Of a stretch of 33,904 nt of DNA, positions 15,686 through 23,379 are shown piece by piece. Numbering within the stretch: position 1 is the first letter of the stretch; the number at the start of each line of letters is the position of its first letter. Both the position numbers and the translations under genes were made by a program. The DNA comes from Candidatus Gastranaerophilales bacterium (GTDB lineage Bacteria > Cyanobacteriota > Vampirovibrionia > Gastranaerophilales > Gastranaerophilaceae): positions 1-33,904 of the forward strand of contig CALVBY010000009.1 in assembly GCA_944325905.1 (NCBI GenBank), written 5' to 3'. The notes below the pieces were generated by a model. It was not told the DNA's origin. It did no database searches and was given only the letters and a program-made list of their open reading frames with translations.

Positions 15686-16383
15686 TAAATTTCTTTCAAA
15701 GCCTCACTAATTATTGCCAACTGTGTATCAATTGTTGCATCTACCACACCATTTGTTGTTGTTACAATACAACCACCCTCCATAACGGTTTCATCAGGAA
15801 TAACCATTATTTTAGCTTCCAAGCCGAGTTGTTCAGCCATTTTAGGAGTTTCACCCTTCAACATACTTACCTGTGTCGGATTAGTTCTTATGGTAATTTT
15901 GGTTTCCTCTTTTGATAAACCTTTTAAAATTTCCATAACGCTCTCCGCAAGCAGTTCAGGCGCTTGATTTAACTCTTTTTTAATAATTTTTTTAGCAATA
16001 TCAATACTAATTGAAAGAATTTCGGGAGCAATTTTATCAAAAACCTCCTGCTTTGCACTCAAAAATTCTTTTAAAGAAGTCCTGAACTCTTCCAAATCCT
16101 CCTTTGAGCGAGTTAATCCTTCCTGATATCCCTCTTTTGCCGCAGCTTCTCTAATTGCATCTGCTTCTTCACGAGCTCTTGAGATAAGATTTCTGTCATC
16201 AATACGCCTGAAACCTCTCCTTCTATCACCACGTCTGCGTTCGTTACGTTGTTTAAAATCAATATTATCAAGGTTAAACAGATCGACAATTTCCTCATCG
16301 ACCGCATTTTGTGCAGAAGCATCCTGAACAACTTCTTGCGTTTTGAGCTCCTCCGGTTGTATTTTTTTCTTTTTAATAATCAT
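15685..16383 (-). CDS. fliH: FliH/SctL-like stator protein of the export ATPase
   Basis: A 232-residue protein. A charged N-terminus with an Arg/Asp-rich stretch (NERRRGDRRRGFRRIDD) is followed by a long helical part (REEADAIREAAAKEGYQEG) with the Ala/Glu spacing of FliH. The C-terminal domain is typical of FliH/SctL and related to V-ATPase subunit E: 'LSISIDIAKKIIKKEL' and 'MEGGCIVTTTNGVVDATID'. FliH normally tethers the ATPase FliI; no fliI is in the window. It sits between the FliG-position gene and flhA in one tight operon. Confidence 0.85.
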   Translation of the reverse strand: MIIKKKKIQPEELKTQEVVQDASAQNAVDEEIVDLFNLDNIDFKQRNERRRGDRRRGFRRIDDRNLISRAREEADAIREAAAKEGYQEGLTRSKEDLEEFRTSLKEFLSAKQEVFDKIAPEILSISIDIAKKIIKKELNQAPELLAESVMEILKGLSKEETKITIRTNPTQVSMLKGETPKMAEQLGLEAKIMVIPDETVMEGGCIVTTTNGVVDATIDTQLAIISEALKEI

Positions 16384-16395
16384 GATTCAATATTA

Positions 16396-17409
16396 TTATA
16401 CACTATCTTGTATATGGGTGGCAATAATGTTAGCAACTTTTGGGGCAACTTCATAATATTCACCTTCCAAAGCATTGAAAACAAGGCGTTTTACCTTCAT
16501 CCGCTCTGGTTTAAGAATCATTTCCAGTTGTTGTCTGTCAATACCTTCTGTAACTTTTTGTAATTTTAATACTATCTTATTAGGACTTAACTCCAAAGGT
16601 TTTGGCAACTGTGTTTTTATTTCACTTAAACACTTGAGAGCGGTGTTCACACTAACACGACTCTCCAAATCAGGCATTCCCATATACTTAATAACTGTTT
16701 GCGCATCATCCGGACTAAATTTATCAAGAAATGTTTGAACTTTTTCTTGTTTCATTTTTTGGAAAAGTAACGCTACCGTAGCAAGCTTTAGTATTTTAGA
16801 ACTGGTTGCACCTTGCGGATTTTGCATAGCTGCAGATTGTCCTGAAGCTTGACCTTGCGGAGCCTGCTGTGCTTGTTGCGCTTGAGCTGCTTCTGCGGCA
16901 GCTTGTTCTTCACTCATTTGCTGCATCATAGCATCAATATTAGATTGCTTGGAGGCTTGCTCCATCAAGCCCTGATCTATAAAACCCTTATCCTTTAACT
17001 CTGCAATTGCATCAAGATAAGTCTTTTTAACGTGATGCTCTATCAACTGTAATATCTGGTCTTGAGGTAATCCTTGTTTGAATGTTTGTTTTGCAATTTC
17101 AAAAATTGTAAACGCAATTTTTTGCATTATAGGATCCCAAAACTCCTGAGGGATTTTAGATCTTATAAGATCAACTGATTTGTGGAACGCCCACTCCGCA
17201 ATGATTTGCGTAATCATCATTGCCTGATCGGCAGTGAAATTTGACTCAGTATCGTTATAAAGGGCCTCACCGGCAAGAGCTGAAAAATTCATAAGAGTAT
17301 TAACAACATACTGCTTCTCAATATCTTGAAAATCCTGTGGCACAAGCTCTTTTGCTTGTGCCGTCAAATTTTGTGCAAACTCTTGATAATTAAAACCTTT
17401 TATAGCCAT
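16396..17409 (-). CDS. Protein at the FliG position of the export operon, divergent
   Basis: A 337-residue, mostly helical soluble protein between fliF and fliH, exactly where fliG lies in flagellar operons. It has an N-terminal helical domain (to about residue 150), a Gln/Ala-rich linker (QAQQAQQAPQGQASGQ, near residues 170-200), and a C-terminal helical domain starting KILKLATVALLFQKMKQEKV and FLDKFSPDDAQTVIKYMGMP. The latter pattern resembles FliG-type helical repeats ('x-hxhxPxExAxxlhxxh'), but I do not see the canonical FliG motor signature. It may be a divergent FliG that only serves as a C-ring or scaffold, or an unrelated protein. It lies 15 bases after fliF and 12 before fliH. Confidence 0.6.
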   Translation of the reverse strand: MAIKGFNYQEFAQNLTAQAKELVPQDFQDIEKQYVVNTLMNFSALAGEALYNDTESNFTADQAMMITQIIAEWAFHKSVDLIRSKIPQEFWDPIMQKIAFTIFEIAKQTFKQGLPQDQILQLIEHHVKKTYLDAIAELKDKGFIDQGLMEQASKQSNIDAMMQQMSEEQAAAEAAQAQQAQQAPQGQASGQSAAMQNPQGATSSKILKLATVALLFQKMKQEKVQTFLDKFSPDDAQTVIKYMGMPDLESRVSVNTALKCLSEIKTQLPKPLELSPNKIVLKLQKVTEGIDRQQLEMILKPERMKVKRLVFNALEGEYYEVAPKVANIIATHIQDSV

Positions 17410-17424
17410 TAACTTTTACCAATA

Positions 17425-19068
17425 TTAACCTTGTTCTATCCAACTCTTTATCTTTTCAGCCGCTTCTTCCGGATCTATATCTGACATTTCTGCGGACATA
17501 TTAGCCAAAGAATCAATCAACTTTCCTTCATCTTGTTGTGGAATATATTCTCTCTGTTGCTGCTCTAATAAATTTTGTGCCAATTCAGTTTGACGTTCGG
17601 TTAATTGAGCAGCTCTCGAATTGATATCACTAAGTTGTCTTTCTTGTTCAACAGTTTTTTGCCTTAATTGTTCCACTTCTCTTCTGTTAGCTTCTTGGAC
17701 TTGTTGAACTTTATCAGAAACGACCTTGAATAATATCAACAAACCGGCACCGCTAAGAGCAATTGCAAGCCACCATGGATTACCTGTCTCATCAGGTTTT
17801 GGAAGATTGACAGGTCTGTCAGATGCAAGATACGGGTCTGTAGAATCAGAAAATGCAATTGATACATTTTCAGGATCAACTTTCGGACTTGCAGCATGGG
17901 CTATTAACTCTTTTAGTTCTTCTAGGGTAGTATTAGCAGGAATAGCTGATTTTTCCAAAGTAACAGCAACTGATATTTCCTCTACAACACCAGGTCTTAT
18001 ATATTCATTTGTTTGAGTTTTTGTAACACCATATTGTGTCTCTGTTGCAGAACGAGAGTAACTTCTGTTTTGTGATGAATCAGAGCCACCTTGCTGCAAG
18101 CCATTTGGCAAATATACACTTACTGCACTCACATTTTTATTTGAATCTTGAGTTTGATCCCCTAAGCCTTCTGAAAAATTCTGTTCGGATACAGCCGTTT
18201 TTTTGGTAGGATCATATTCGATTGTATATTTTTCAACAGGAGCTTGTCTTAAGAAAGTACTTACAGTAACAACATAATTACCCTTACCGATAAGTCTATC
18301 CAGTTGCGTCGCAACCTTTTGTTGCATGTATTTATCATTTTCTTGAAGTTTTTCAAGCATTTCATCTTGTGCATCAATAATACTTGTGTATACATTACCG
18401 TTAGTATCAGTTATTGCGATATTTTCCGCAGTTAAACCTGTAACACTGCCTAATAAAAGATTTGTTATTGCCTTAACTTTTAACTGATCAAGCTTATCAC
18501 CTGCAGGAATAGTTATCTGAACAGTTGCCGTAACAGGTTTTTGCATTGATGTAAACATTGTCTGTTCCGGAATTGATATGAATACTGAAGCATTTTCTAT
18601 TGGAGGAATTTTACGGATTAATCTTGCAAGTTCACCATTAATTGCTCTTGCAAGACGTATTCTTTTATCTTCTTTTGTAGATGTAAAATCACCTTTGTCA
18701 AAGATTTCAAGACCTACATTTTGGTCCATCAAACCGCTTTTTACAATTGCAAGAAGTGCAGCGTCTTTTTGGCTTTGGGTGTATTGTTTTAAAAATATAG
18801 TAGACTTTGTACCGTCAAGCTTGCGGCTTGCGTCAATACCTTCTCTTGCAAGTAATGCCTGAATCTCTATTGCCTTACCTAAATTATCAGTTGTAAGTAG
18901 ATCCAAAGGCTCTTTAATCACCTTTTCACTAACGACTTTGGCTGCACCATTACCTGATTTTGAAGAACTAACAATTCCAATTGTAACAAACAATGCCAAA
19001 ATCAGTACAACGCCACCGATTATCCCGTATAATAAAGGTTTATTTTCAAGAAGTTTTTGAAAGTCCAT
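17425..19068 (-). CDS. fliF: Flagellar-type MS-ring protein FliF
   Basis: A 547-residue protein, close to the usual FliF length. It has a first membrane segment at about 13-34 (LLYGIIGGVVLILALFVTIG), ring-building motif domains including the YscJ/FliF segment 'RIRLARAINGELARLIRKIP' and 'ASVFISIPEQTMFTS', and the beta-collar region 'YIRPGVVEEISVAV'. A second membrane segment lies at about 431-451 (NPWWLAIALSGAGLLILFKV). The cytosolic C-terminus is a long Gln/Glu-rich coiled coil (QVQEANRREVEQLRQKTVEQ onward), longer and more coiled than the typical short FliG-binding tail, matching the divergent FliG-position protein downstream. It follows fliE by 33 bases. Confidence 0.92.
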   Translation of the reverse strand: MDFQKLLENKPLLYGIIGGVVLILALFVTIGIVSSSKSGNGAAKVVSEKVIKEPLDLLTTDNLGKAIEIQALLAREGIDASRKLDGTKSTIFLKQYTQSQKDAALLAIVKSGLMDQNVGLEIFDKGDFTSTKEDKRIRLARAINGELARLIRKIPPIENASVFISIPEQTMFTSMQKPVTATVQITIPAGDKLDQLKVKAITNLLLGSVTGLTAENIAITDTNGNVYTSIIDAQDEMLEKLQENDKYMQQKVATQLDRLIGKGNYVVTVSTFLRQAPVEKYTIEYDPTKKTAVSEQNFSEGLGDQTQDSNKNVSAVSVYLPNGLQQGGSDSSQNRSYSRSATETQYGVTKTQTNEYIRPGVVEEISVAVTLEKSAIPANTTLEELKELIAHAASPKVDPENVSIAFSDSTDPYLASDRPVNLPKPDETGNPWWLAIALSGAGLLILFKVVSDKVQQVQEANRREVEQLRQKTVEQERQLSDINSRAAQLTERQTELAQNLLEQQQREYIPQQDEGKLIDSLANMSAEMSDIDPEEAAEKIKSWIEQG

Positions 19069-19101
19069 TTCCGTCCCACTACCTGTTAACTAACACTATT
19101 T

Positions 19102-19440
19102 TTAAACTTGAATTTGCATAACTTTATCATATGCCTGAATAACTTTACCTACCAACTGAGTTGCAACGTTAACACTGATTTCGGATTTTGCCATAGCAGT
19201 CATTACATCGTGAATATCAACATTACCGTTGCCGGACATCGCATCTTTTAGTAAATTATCCGGTGCATTCAATTCTGCATTAAAGTTCTCCATAAGACCT
19301 GACATTACCTGTTTAAAATCAGGTGAACCATTAGATTCAACCCTGTTAAGGCGAGCAGATGGCATACCGTTAAGCCCGGTATCAAGTTTTGTATGCTGTA
19401 TTCTCCCTGCCAAGTCATAATGCGGATAAAAGTTATTCAT
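19102..19440 (-). CDS. fliE: Flagellar hook-basal body protein FliE
   Basis: A 112-residue protein whose C-terminus (DVMTAMAKSEISVNVATQLV, then GKVIQAYDKVMQIQV) has the FliE signature of the junction protein between the MS ring and rod. FliE is the first gene of the fliE-fliF-x-fliH-flhA operon. The N-terminus is Asn/Tyr/His rich and unlike textbook FliE. The intergenic region with the divergent gene at 19623 carries a perfect palindrome (19483-19498) that could be its operator. The presence of FliE, rather than only SctI-like inner rod proteins, points to a flagellar ancestry. Confidence 0.85.
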   Translation of the reverse strand: MNNFYPHYDLAGRIQHTKLDTGLNGMPSARLNRVESNGSPDFKQVMSGLMENFNAELNAPDNLLKDAMSGNGNVDIHDVMTAMAKSEISVNVATQLVGKVIQAYDKVMQIQV

Positions 19441-19482
19441 TTGCCCTGCCTTTCTTTCTATATTCTAACGTAAATTTGTTCA

Positions 19483-19498
19483 ATATGTTCAAACATAT
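19483..19498. promoter_or_regulatory. Palindrome in the fliE upstream region
   Basis: ATATGTT-CA-AACATAT is a perfect 7-2-7 inverted repeat, 43 bases before the fliE start, where a repressor or activator of the export operon could bind. On the minus strand it is followed by a TAGAAT-like -10 (near 19465) and a second TTGAACA direct repeat. The rest of the 19441-19622 gap holds only the Shine-Dalgarno of the plus-strand gene. Confidence 0.45.
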
Positions 19499-19622
19499 AC
19501 AAATAAATCATACGTTTTATGTAGAAAAAATAACTGATTTCATACAAATTATTTAATGATTTTGCACAAAAAGTCATGGCAAAAAAGATTTTTACACGTT
19601 TTAAAAGCAAAAAGGAGAATAT

Positions 19623-19964
19623 ATGAACATAAATTTTACATCTACATACAGAATACCCATAACACAAGCCGGAACAAACAATGCTAAAAAAGATAAACTA
19701 AGAAACCTCGTTTCACTTTATCCGAACAGTATTGTAAGTAAGCAAAAAACAGGATTTGCAAGATTATCAATTCCAAATACTGAAGATGCAAAATTTGAAG
19801 GAAAACTAAAAGGAATAGGTTACAAAGTTTTTCAAAAATTTGACGGGGAAAATGTACCAAAAGATTTGTTGGATGAATATATAAAAGAAGCACTTAAATA
19901 CGGTGACTTCCAACAAAAAGGCAAGCAAAAAGCACCTAAAAAAACTTTTCAAGAACGAATATAA
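19623..19964 (+). CDS. Small hypothetical protein with FTSTYRIP N-terminus
   Basis: A 113-residue basic protein (many Lys) of unknown function, starting MNINFTSTYRIPITQAGTNN. The start is supported by AAAAAGGAGAATAT before ATG, identical to that of the RHH gene at 2678. It has no signal peptide, no membrane segment and a Lys-rich C-terminus. It diverges from the export operon, so it may be a secreted substrate or accessory of that system, but nothing in the sequence proves this. I recall similar short N-termini in gut Melainabacteria proteins but cannot name a family. Confidence 0.7.
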   Translation: MNINFTSTYRIPITQAGTNNAKKDKLRNLVSLYPNSIVSKQKTGFARLSIPNTEDAKFEGKLKGIGYKVFQKFDGENVPKDLLDEYIKEALKYGDFQQKGKQKAPKKTFQERI

Positions 19965-20000
19965 AAGACTAGCCTGTTAAAAGGTCATCCGTAATTTTAA

Positions 20001-20774
20001 TTACTTAGGCAAACAATCCCAATAACCTTTTGTCTCGTCATCAGGACAAACATCATTTAATGCATACCAAGAACATCCAAGTCCATTCCCTTTTTGTGAT
20101 GAGTTTTTAGTACATGGACGACCATTTTGTTCATTTCCTGCTATACAACTGTTTGAACTTGGGATTGAAGTATTACCTTCACAATTTTCCATCGCACTGG
20201 CAAGTTCTTCCTCAGTATAGTATCCCGTCATTTTTATGGGCTCTAAATAATCTTTATCATTAACCCAAAACGAAAATATATCATGCCCTAAAGCATTTGG
20301 GCCTTTATCCGGACCGTTCATATCAAATGAAAATCCTAATCTACCGGAATTTATAGTTGTGTGGTAACAAGTACCGTCTGAAAGTAAATATTTTGGTTTC
20401 GCAGTACCACCTACATCAATGTAAGCTTCTTTTTTCAAATCATAGGTCCGCGGCTTGTTTTTATATTCACATTCTCCTACAACTTTAAAATATTTGTTAA
20501 AAATCGCCAAGCATTCATCTTTATGCTTAAATTTGGCATTGTCGTAATCCCATTCAACACAATACTTTCTAAAATTTACATCATATTCATTTCGTGCATA
20601 CAATAGTTGTTGTTGAAGCAATGCATATTTATTGATAAGCTGATTTTTTAGCACTTTTTTTTGATAATTCAATACCAAAGTCGGAATTGTCATTGCGGCA
20701 ACTATCCCAACTATCGCCAAGGTTATCAATACTTCTGCTAATGTAAAACCGTTTTTATAACTATAATTCTTCAT
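20001..20774 (-). CDS. Type IV pilin-like (pseudopilin) protein, copy 3
   Basis: A 257-residue paralogue of copy 1 with prepilin signal MKNYSYKNG then FTLAEVLITLAIVGIVAA, the same 'GPNALGHDIFxF' centre and the same GCSWYALNDVCPDDE...CLP end. The ATG at 20774 lies 6 bases after a consensus TTGACA-N17-TATAAT promoter and lacks a Shine-Dalgarno. The frame is open upstream to a G9 tract, as at the other two loci, and could add 33 residues. It follows the dCMP deaminase gene with no gap except the leader unit. Copies 1 and 3 differ mainly in the middle, which suggests gene conversion or recent duplication with divergence of the exposed part. Confidence 0.9.
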   Translation of the reverse strand: MKNYSYKNGFTLAEVLITLAIVGIVAAMTIPTLVLNYQKKVLKNQLINKYALLQQQLLYARNEYDVNFRKYCVEWDYDNAKFKHKDECLAIFNKYFKVVGECEYKNKPRTYDLKKEAYIDVGGTAKPKYLLSDGTCYHTTINSGRLGFSFDMNGPDKGPNALGHDIFSFWVNDKDYLEPIKMTGYYTEEELASAMENCEGNTSIPSSNSCIAGNEQNGRPCTKNSSQKGNGLGCSWYALNDVCPDDETKGYWDCLPK

Positions 20775-20780
20775 ACTTGA

Positions 20781-20809
20781 ATTATAGTTTAATATTTCTA
20801 TACTGTCAA
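20781..20809 (-). promoter_or_regulatory. Consensus promoter for pilin copy 3, leaderless arrangement
   Basis: Minus-strand TTGACA (20809-20804), 17-base spacer, TATAAT (20786-20781): a perfect sigma70 consensus, then exactly 6 bases to ATG. Confidence 0.7.
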
Positions 20810-20827
20810 ACCCCTTGTCATTATTAG

Positions 20828-20872
20828 CTAGGAGAGTTGCCCCCCCCCGTTATGTTCATCGAAATATTTCAT
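20828..20872 (-). CDS. Leader mini-ORF with G9 tract upstream of pilin copy 3
   Basis: The dCMP deaminase stop codon overlaps the AAGGAGG Shine-Dalgarno, and ATG follows 12 bases after the stop. The 14-codon ORF encodes MKYFDEHNGGGQLS, nearly identical to the locus 1 leader, with the Gly codons formed by nine G. The alternative frame after the tract is open into the pilin. The tight coupling to the upstream stop suggests the leader is translated as part of the deaminase operon. Confidence 0.6.
   Translation of the reverse strand: MKYFDEHNGGGQLS
20840..20848. repeat. Homopolymer (C)9 / (G)9 tract, locus 3
   Basis: Nine C on the plus strand in the leader ORF; part of a longer near-identical DNA segment shared by locus 1 (about 4985-5050) and locus 3 (about 20822-20887). 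Confidence 0.95.
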
Positions 20873-20884
20873 TCACTTCCCTCC

Positions 20885-21331
20885 TTACTGAGCGTCCAGT
20901 TCTCTTCTTATGTCTTCTACGGAGACTCTTACTATAGGTGAATTTTCATCCTTTTTCAAAACGCAATTTTTTATGCCTGACTGCACAATAAATCTTTTGC
21001 ATAATATGCAAATAAAATTATGCCCCCAAATATACATAGTTGCATCTTTGCATCTGTCTTGACCTGCCTGAATAATTGCATTTTGCTCTGCATGAATCGA
21101 CCTGCAAGTCTCGTATCTTGTACCTGAAGGTATATTATTCTTAATCCTGTAGCACTCACCGCGTTCATAACAAGACTCAACTTTTGACGGTGTACCATTA
21201 TAACCGGTCGCTTTAATTTTCTTGTCTTCACCAACAATAACTGCACCAACTTGCGCTCTTATACAATTAGAACGACTTGCACAAGTCTTTGCTAAATCTA
21301 AAAAATAATCATCCCAAGCTTTTATTTCCAT
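20885..21331 (-). CDS. dCMP deaminase (cytidine/deoxycytidylate deaminase family)
   Basis: A 148-residue zinc deaminase: HAE at residues 80-82 supplies a zinc ligand and the catalytic Glu, and C108-x-x-C111 (FICILC) the other two ligands. The early part (LAKTCASRSNCIRAQVGAVI) and GYNGTPSKVESC are typical of ComEB/dCMP deaminases, which turn dCMP into dUMP for dTMP synthesis. A second Cys/His set (C54, C60, C76) matches the extra zinc-binding region of this subgroup. It lies 7 bases after the AICAR transformylase gene, so it is in a nucleotide-metabolism operon. An AGAGGAACT Shine-Dalgarno is present. Confidence 0.92.
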   Translation of the reverse strand: MEIKAWDDYFLDLAKTCASRSNCIRAQVGAVIVGEDKKIKATGYNGTPSKVESCYERGECYRIKNNIPSGTRYETCRSIHAEQNAIIQAGQDRCKDATMYIWGHNFICILCKRFIVQSGIKNCVLKKDENSPIVRVSVEDIRRELDAQ

Positions 21332-21338
21332 AGTTCCT

Positions 21339-22271
21339 CTAATATTTATGATTTCTTATTCCGGTCATAATCATTGCAATACCATAACGATCAGCAAGGT
21401 CAATTATTTCCTTGTCCTTATATGAACCCCCTGGCTGAATTATCAAACCTATTCTTCCTTGCACAGCTGCATATATTGCATCTTGGGAATAAATAATTCC
21501 ATCCGTAGCAATTACAGCATCTTTTGAGCCATCGCAAGCAATCTTTAATGCCTGATCAATTGCAGATGCAGAATTAGTTTCATTTTTTGCAATCCCCAAA
21601 GTAGCAAAATCTTTTGCAACCAGAGCCGAATCTGTACTTGTATGTTTTATAACTTTCCAAGCAAAGATTGCATCTTCAATTTGCTCTTTAGTAGGCTTTG
21701 TCTTCGTAACTACTTTAAATAAATCCTTGTCTAAATCACTATTATTTTTCTCTTGAATCAAAACACCAAAAGGAGTTACTTTTATTTCTTCCATACACAA
21801 ATTACGCATATTTTGCAATGGAGTATTTAACTTCACTAACTTAAGACCATGATTTTCCTTCATTAAATTGATAGCCTTAGGGTGAAAATCAGGTGCAATA
21901 ATAACTTTAACCCCCATGGAATTAATATGTTTTGCAGTTTCATAATCTACAGGCTTAGAAAAACCTATAGTTCCATAAAAAGCACTAACCGGATCGCAAT
22001 CGAAAGCTTTGTTATATGCTTCTTCAATAGTCCTGCCTAATGCTACACCACAACAAGATGCGTGTTTCATTATAGCAACTGCATTAACATCAAAAAATTC
22101 ACCCAAAATCCTTGTTATTTCATACAAGTTTAGAACGTTATCGTAACTTAATTCTTTATTAAAAAGAACTTCATAATCTGCCATTTCCTCGCAAGTATAC
22201 AGTGAAGCATGTTGATGTGGATTTTCACCATACTTAAGCTCTTTTATTTTATCAAATTTATACTCTTTCAT
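21339..22271 (-). CDS. Stand-alone AICAR transformylase (PurH C-terminal domain)
   Basis: A 310-residue protein matching only the AICAR formyltransferase half of bifunctional PurH. It begins directly with the KYGENPHQ motif that in PurH follows the N-terminal IMP cyclohydrolase (about 200 residues), retains the catalytic Lys-His pair (MKHASCCGVALG, normally KHxNPCG), 'ATDGIIYSQDAI' in place of the usual SDAFFPFRD, and QPGGS-x-KD near the end. It would transfer a formyl group from 10-formyl-THF to AICAR, the penultimate purine step. The upstream region is non-coding with a divergent gene, so the missing cyclohydrolase is not simply broken off here and should be encoded elsewhere. Altered motifs make substrate use less certain. 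The start has GAGGG 7 bases upstream. Confidence 0.85.
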   Translation of the reverse strand: MKEYKFDKIKELKYGENPHQHASLYTCEEMADYEVLFNKELSYDNVLNLYEITRILGEFFDVNAVAIMKHASCCGVALGRTIEEAYNKAFDCDPVSAFYGTIGFSKPVDYETAKHINSMGVKVIIAPDFHPKAINLMKENHGLKLVKLNTPLQNMRNLCMEEIKVTPFGVLIQEKNNSDLDKDLFKVVTKTKPTKEQIEDAIFAWKVIKHTSTDSALVAKDFATLGIAKNETNSASAIDQALKIACDGSKDAVIATDGIIYSQDAIYAAVQGRIGLIIQPGGSYKDKEIIDLADRYGIAMIMTGIRNHKY

Positions 22272-22421
22272 ACTAAGCCCTCAAATTGCTTATATAATAG
22301 CATAAAAACTCAATCTTATCAATTACATTTCATATTATTAAGCCATATAAGTATTTTCCTTGAATTATTTTTGTGTTTTAATTACAATTATCGGTGTTCA
22401 GATATAACAAATGAGGGAAAT

Positions 22422-23051
22422 ATGGCTAATAGCAGAATGACTGAAGGTGTGGGCAAAAAAATAGTTGAAGCTCTTAAAATGCAGTCAGACATAGAGATTA
22501 ATCCTGTGCAACAAACCGTTGCAGACGATTTTGAAATCAAACAAGATCTACATACAGATGAACCTCTAGAGGAAAATTCTTTTGTAGAAAAAGAACCTGC
22601 ACAAGATGAATTTAATTTTGATGAAAGCATTTTGAACGATGATTTTTCTGCAGTTAATGAGCCTGAGCCTGAACCTGCCGTAGTTATGCCAAAACTGGAT
22701 ATTACACCTCAACAACCTTCATTACACTCTGAACTTGATGATTTTGAAATTCCGTCTAATGTAGCAGTTTTGAAACAACTTATTACAAAATTACCAACAG
22801 GCGTCACAAAACAAACAGGTGCTTTGATTATAAAACAAACTATGGAAGCACTAGGAATTTCTATGAAAAGTGTTTTACAAGAAGCACAACAGGTGCAAGA
22901 AGGCTTAAACAACTCTTCTCGTGAATGTCAAGCTTCTATTATGGAATACAAAAAACAAATCGGCATATTGGAAAAACAAGCTCAAAAATATCAAAGACAA
23001 TACGCAGCACTAAATGATATCATAAGCCTGTTCGTTCAAACTAGTATTTAA
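22422..23051 (+). CDS. Hypothetical acidic/coiled-coil protein
   Basis: A 209-residue protein of unknown function. The start at 22422 (MANSRMTEGVGKKIVEAL) has GAGGGAAAT before it; the frame is open further upstream, but that stretch is hydrophobic AT-rich noise. The N-terminal half is acidic and disordered (Glu/Asp/Pro rich). The C-terminal half (about 115-205) is helical, with NVAVLKQLITKLPTGVTKQT and a coiled coil (QASIMEYKKQIGILEKQAQK). There is no signal peptide. It is convergent with and overlaps the 108-residue coiled-coil gene by 11 bases. It may be a cytosolic partner of the neighbouring proteins, but this is a guess from proximity. Confidence 0.75.
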   Translation: MANSRMTEGVGKKIVEALKMQSDIEINPVQQTVADDFEIKQDLHTDEPLEENSFVEKEPAQDEFNFDESILNDDFSAVNEPEPEPAVVMPKLDITPQQPSLHSELDDFEIPSNVAVLKQLITKLPTGVTKQTGALIIKQTMEALGISMKSVLQEAQQVQEGLNNSSRECQASIMEYKKQIGILEKQAQKYQRQYAALNDIISLFVQTSI

Positions 23052-23367
23052 AAGCTATTTGAATATTCTTATCTCTCATTGCCGTACAGGATTCAATTTC
23101 TGTATTAACCATATCAAGTCGTGACTTGTACTGATTCATTTGCTGAACAAGCCTTTGCTCCAGCACCTTTAATTTAGCCTGTCGTTGCTGCAACATTTTA
23201 GCCATCGGCGAATCAGGATCGTTATAATCCGTACCAACTTGCATTAAATCACTTACAGATTGAGCCAAAGTCATTTGGGATTGAGTAATCAATTGGATTT
23301 TATATTCCAAATCCAATCGCTGTGCAATCAACATGTTTAACCTGATTGTTGAATTAATTAATCCCAT
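23041..23367 (-). CDS. Hypothetical coiled-coil protein sharing an N-terminal motif with the 419-residue protein
   Basis: A 108-residue helical protein of unknown function. Its first 35 residues (MGLINSTIRLNMLIAQRLDL, then EYKIQLITQSQMTLA) line up without gaps with those of the 419-residue protein at 24658-25917: M1, G2, S6, R9, L13, A15, E21, Y22, Q25, Q29, L34 and A35 are identical. The rest is a second helix with Gln-rich heptads (LQQRQAKLKVLEQRLVQQMN). An AAGGAA Shine-Dalgarno supports the start. It follows the 90-residue gene by 12 bases. Such short two-helix proteins resemble components of secretion needles or rods, but no family can be named. Confidence 0.75.
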   Translation of the reverse strand: MGLINSTIRLNMLIAQRLDLEYKIQLITQSQMTLAQSVSDLMQVGTDYNDPDSPMAKMLQQRQAKLKVLEQRLVQQMNQYKSRLDMVNTEIESCTAMRDKNIQIAFKY

Positions 23368-23379
23368 TTTTAATTCCTT

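Noticed and set aside
15066-15710. Long plus-strand open frame antisense to flhA
   Set aside because: It mirrors flhA codons, has no Shine-Dalgarno and no recognisable protein features.
19458-19667. Minus-strand small frame over the 19623 start region
   Set aside because: It covers the intergenic region and overlaps the better supported plus-strand gene; no Shine-Dalgarno.
22209-22421. Upstream extension of the 22422 gene to 22209
   Set aside because: It would overlap the divergent AICAR transformylase gene and is Phe/Leu/Tyr noise; the inner ATG has a good Shine-Dalgarno.
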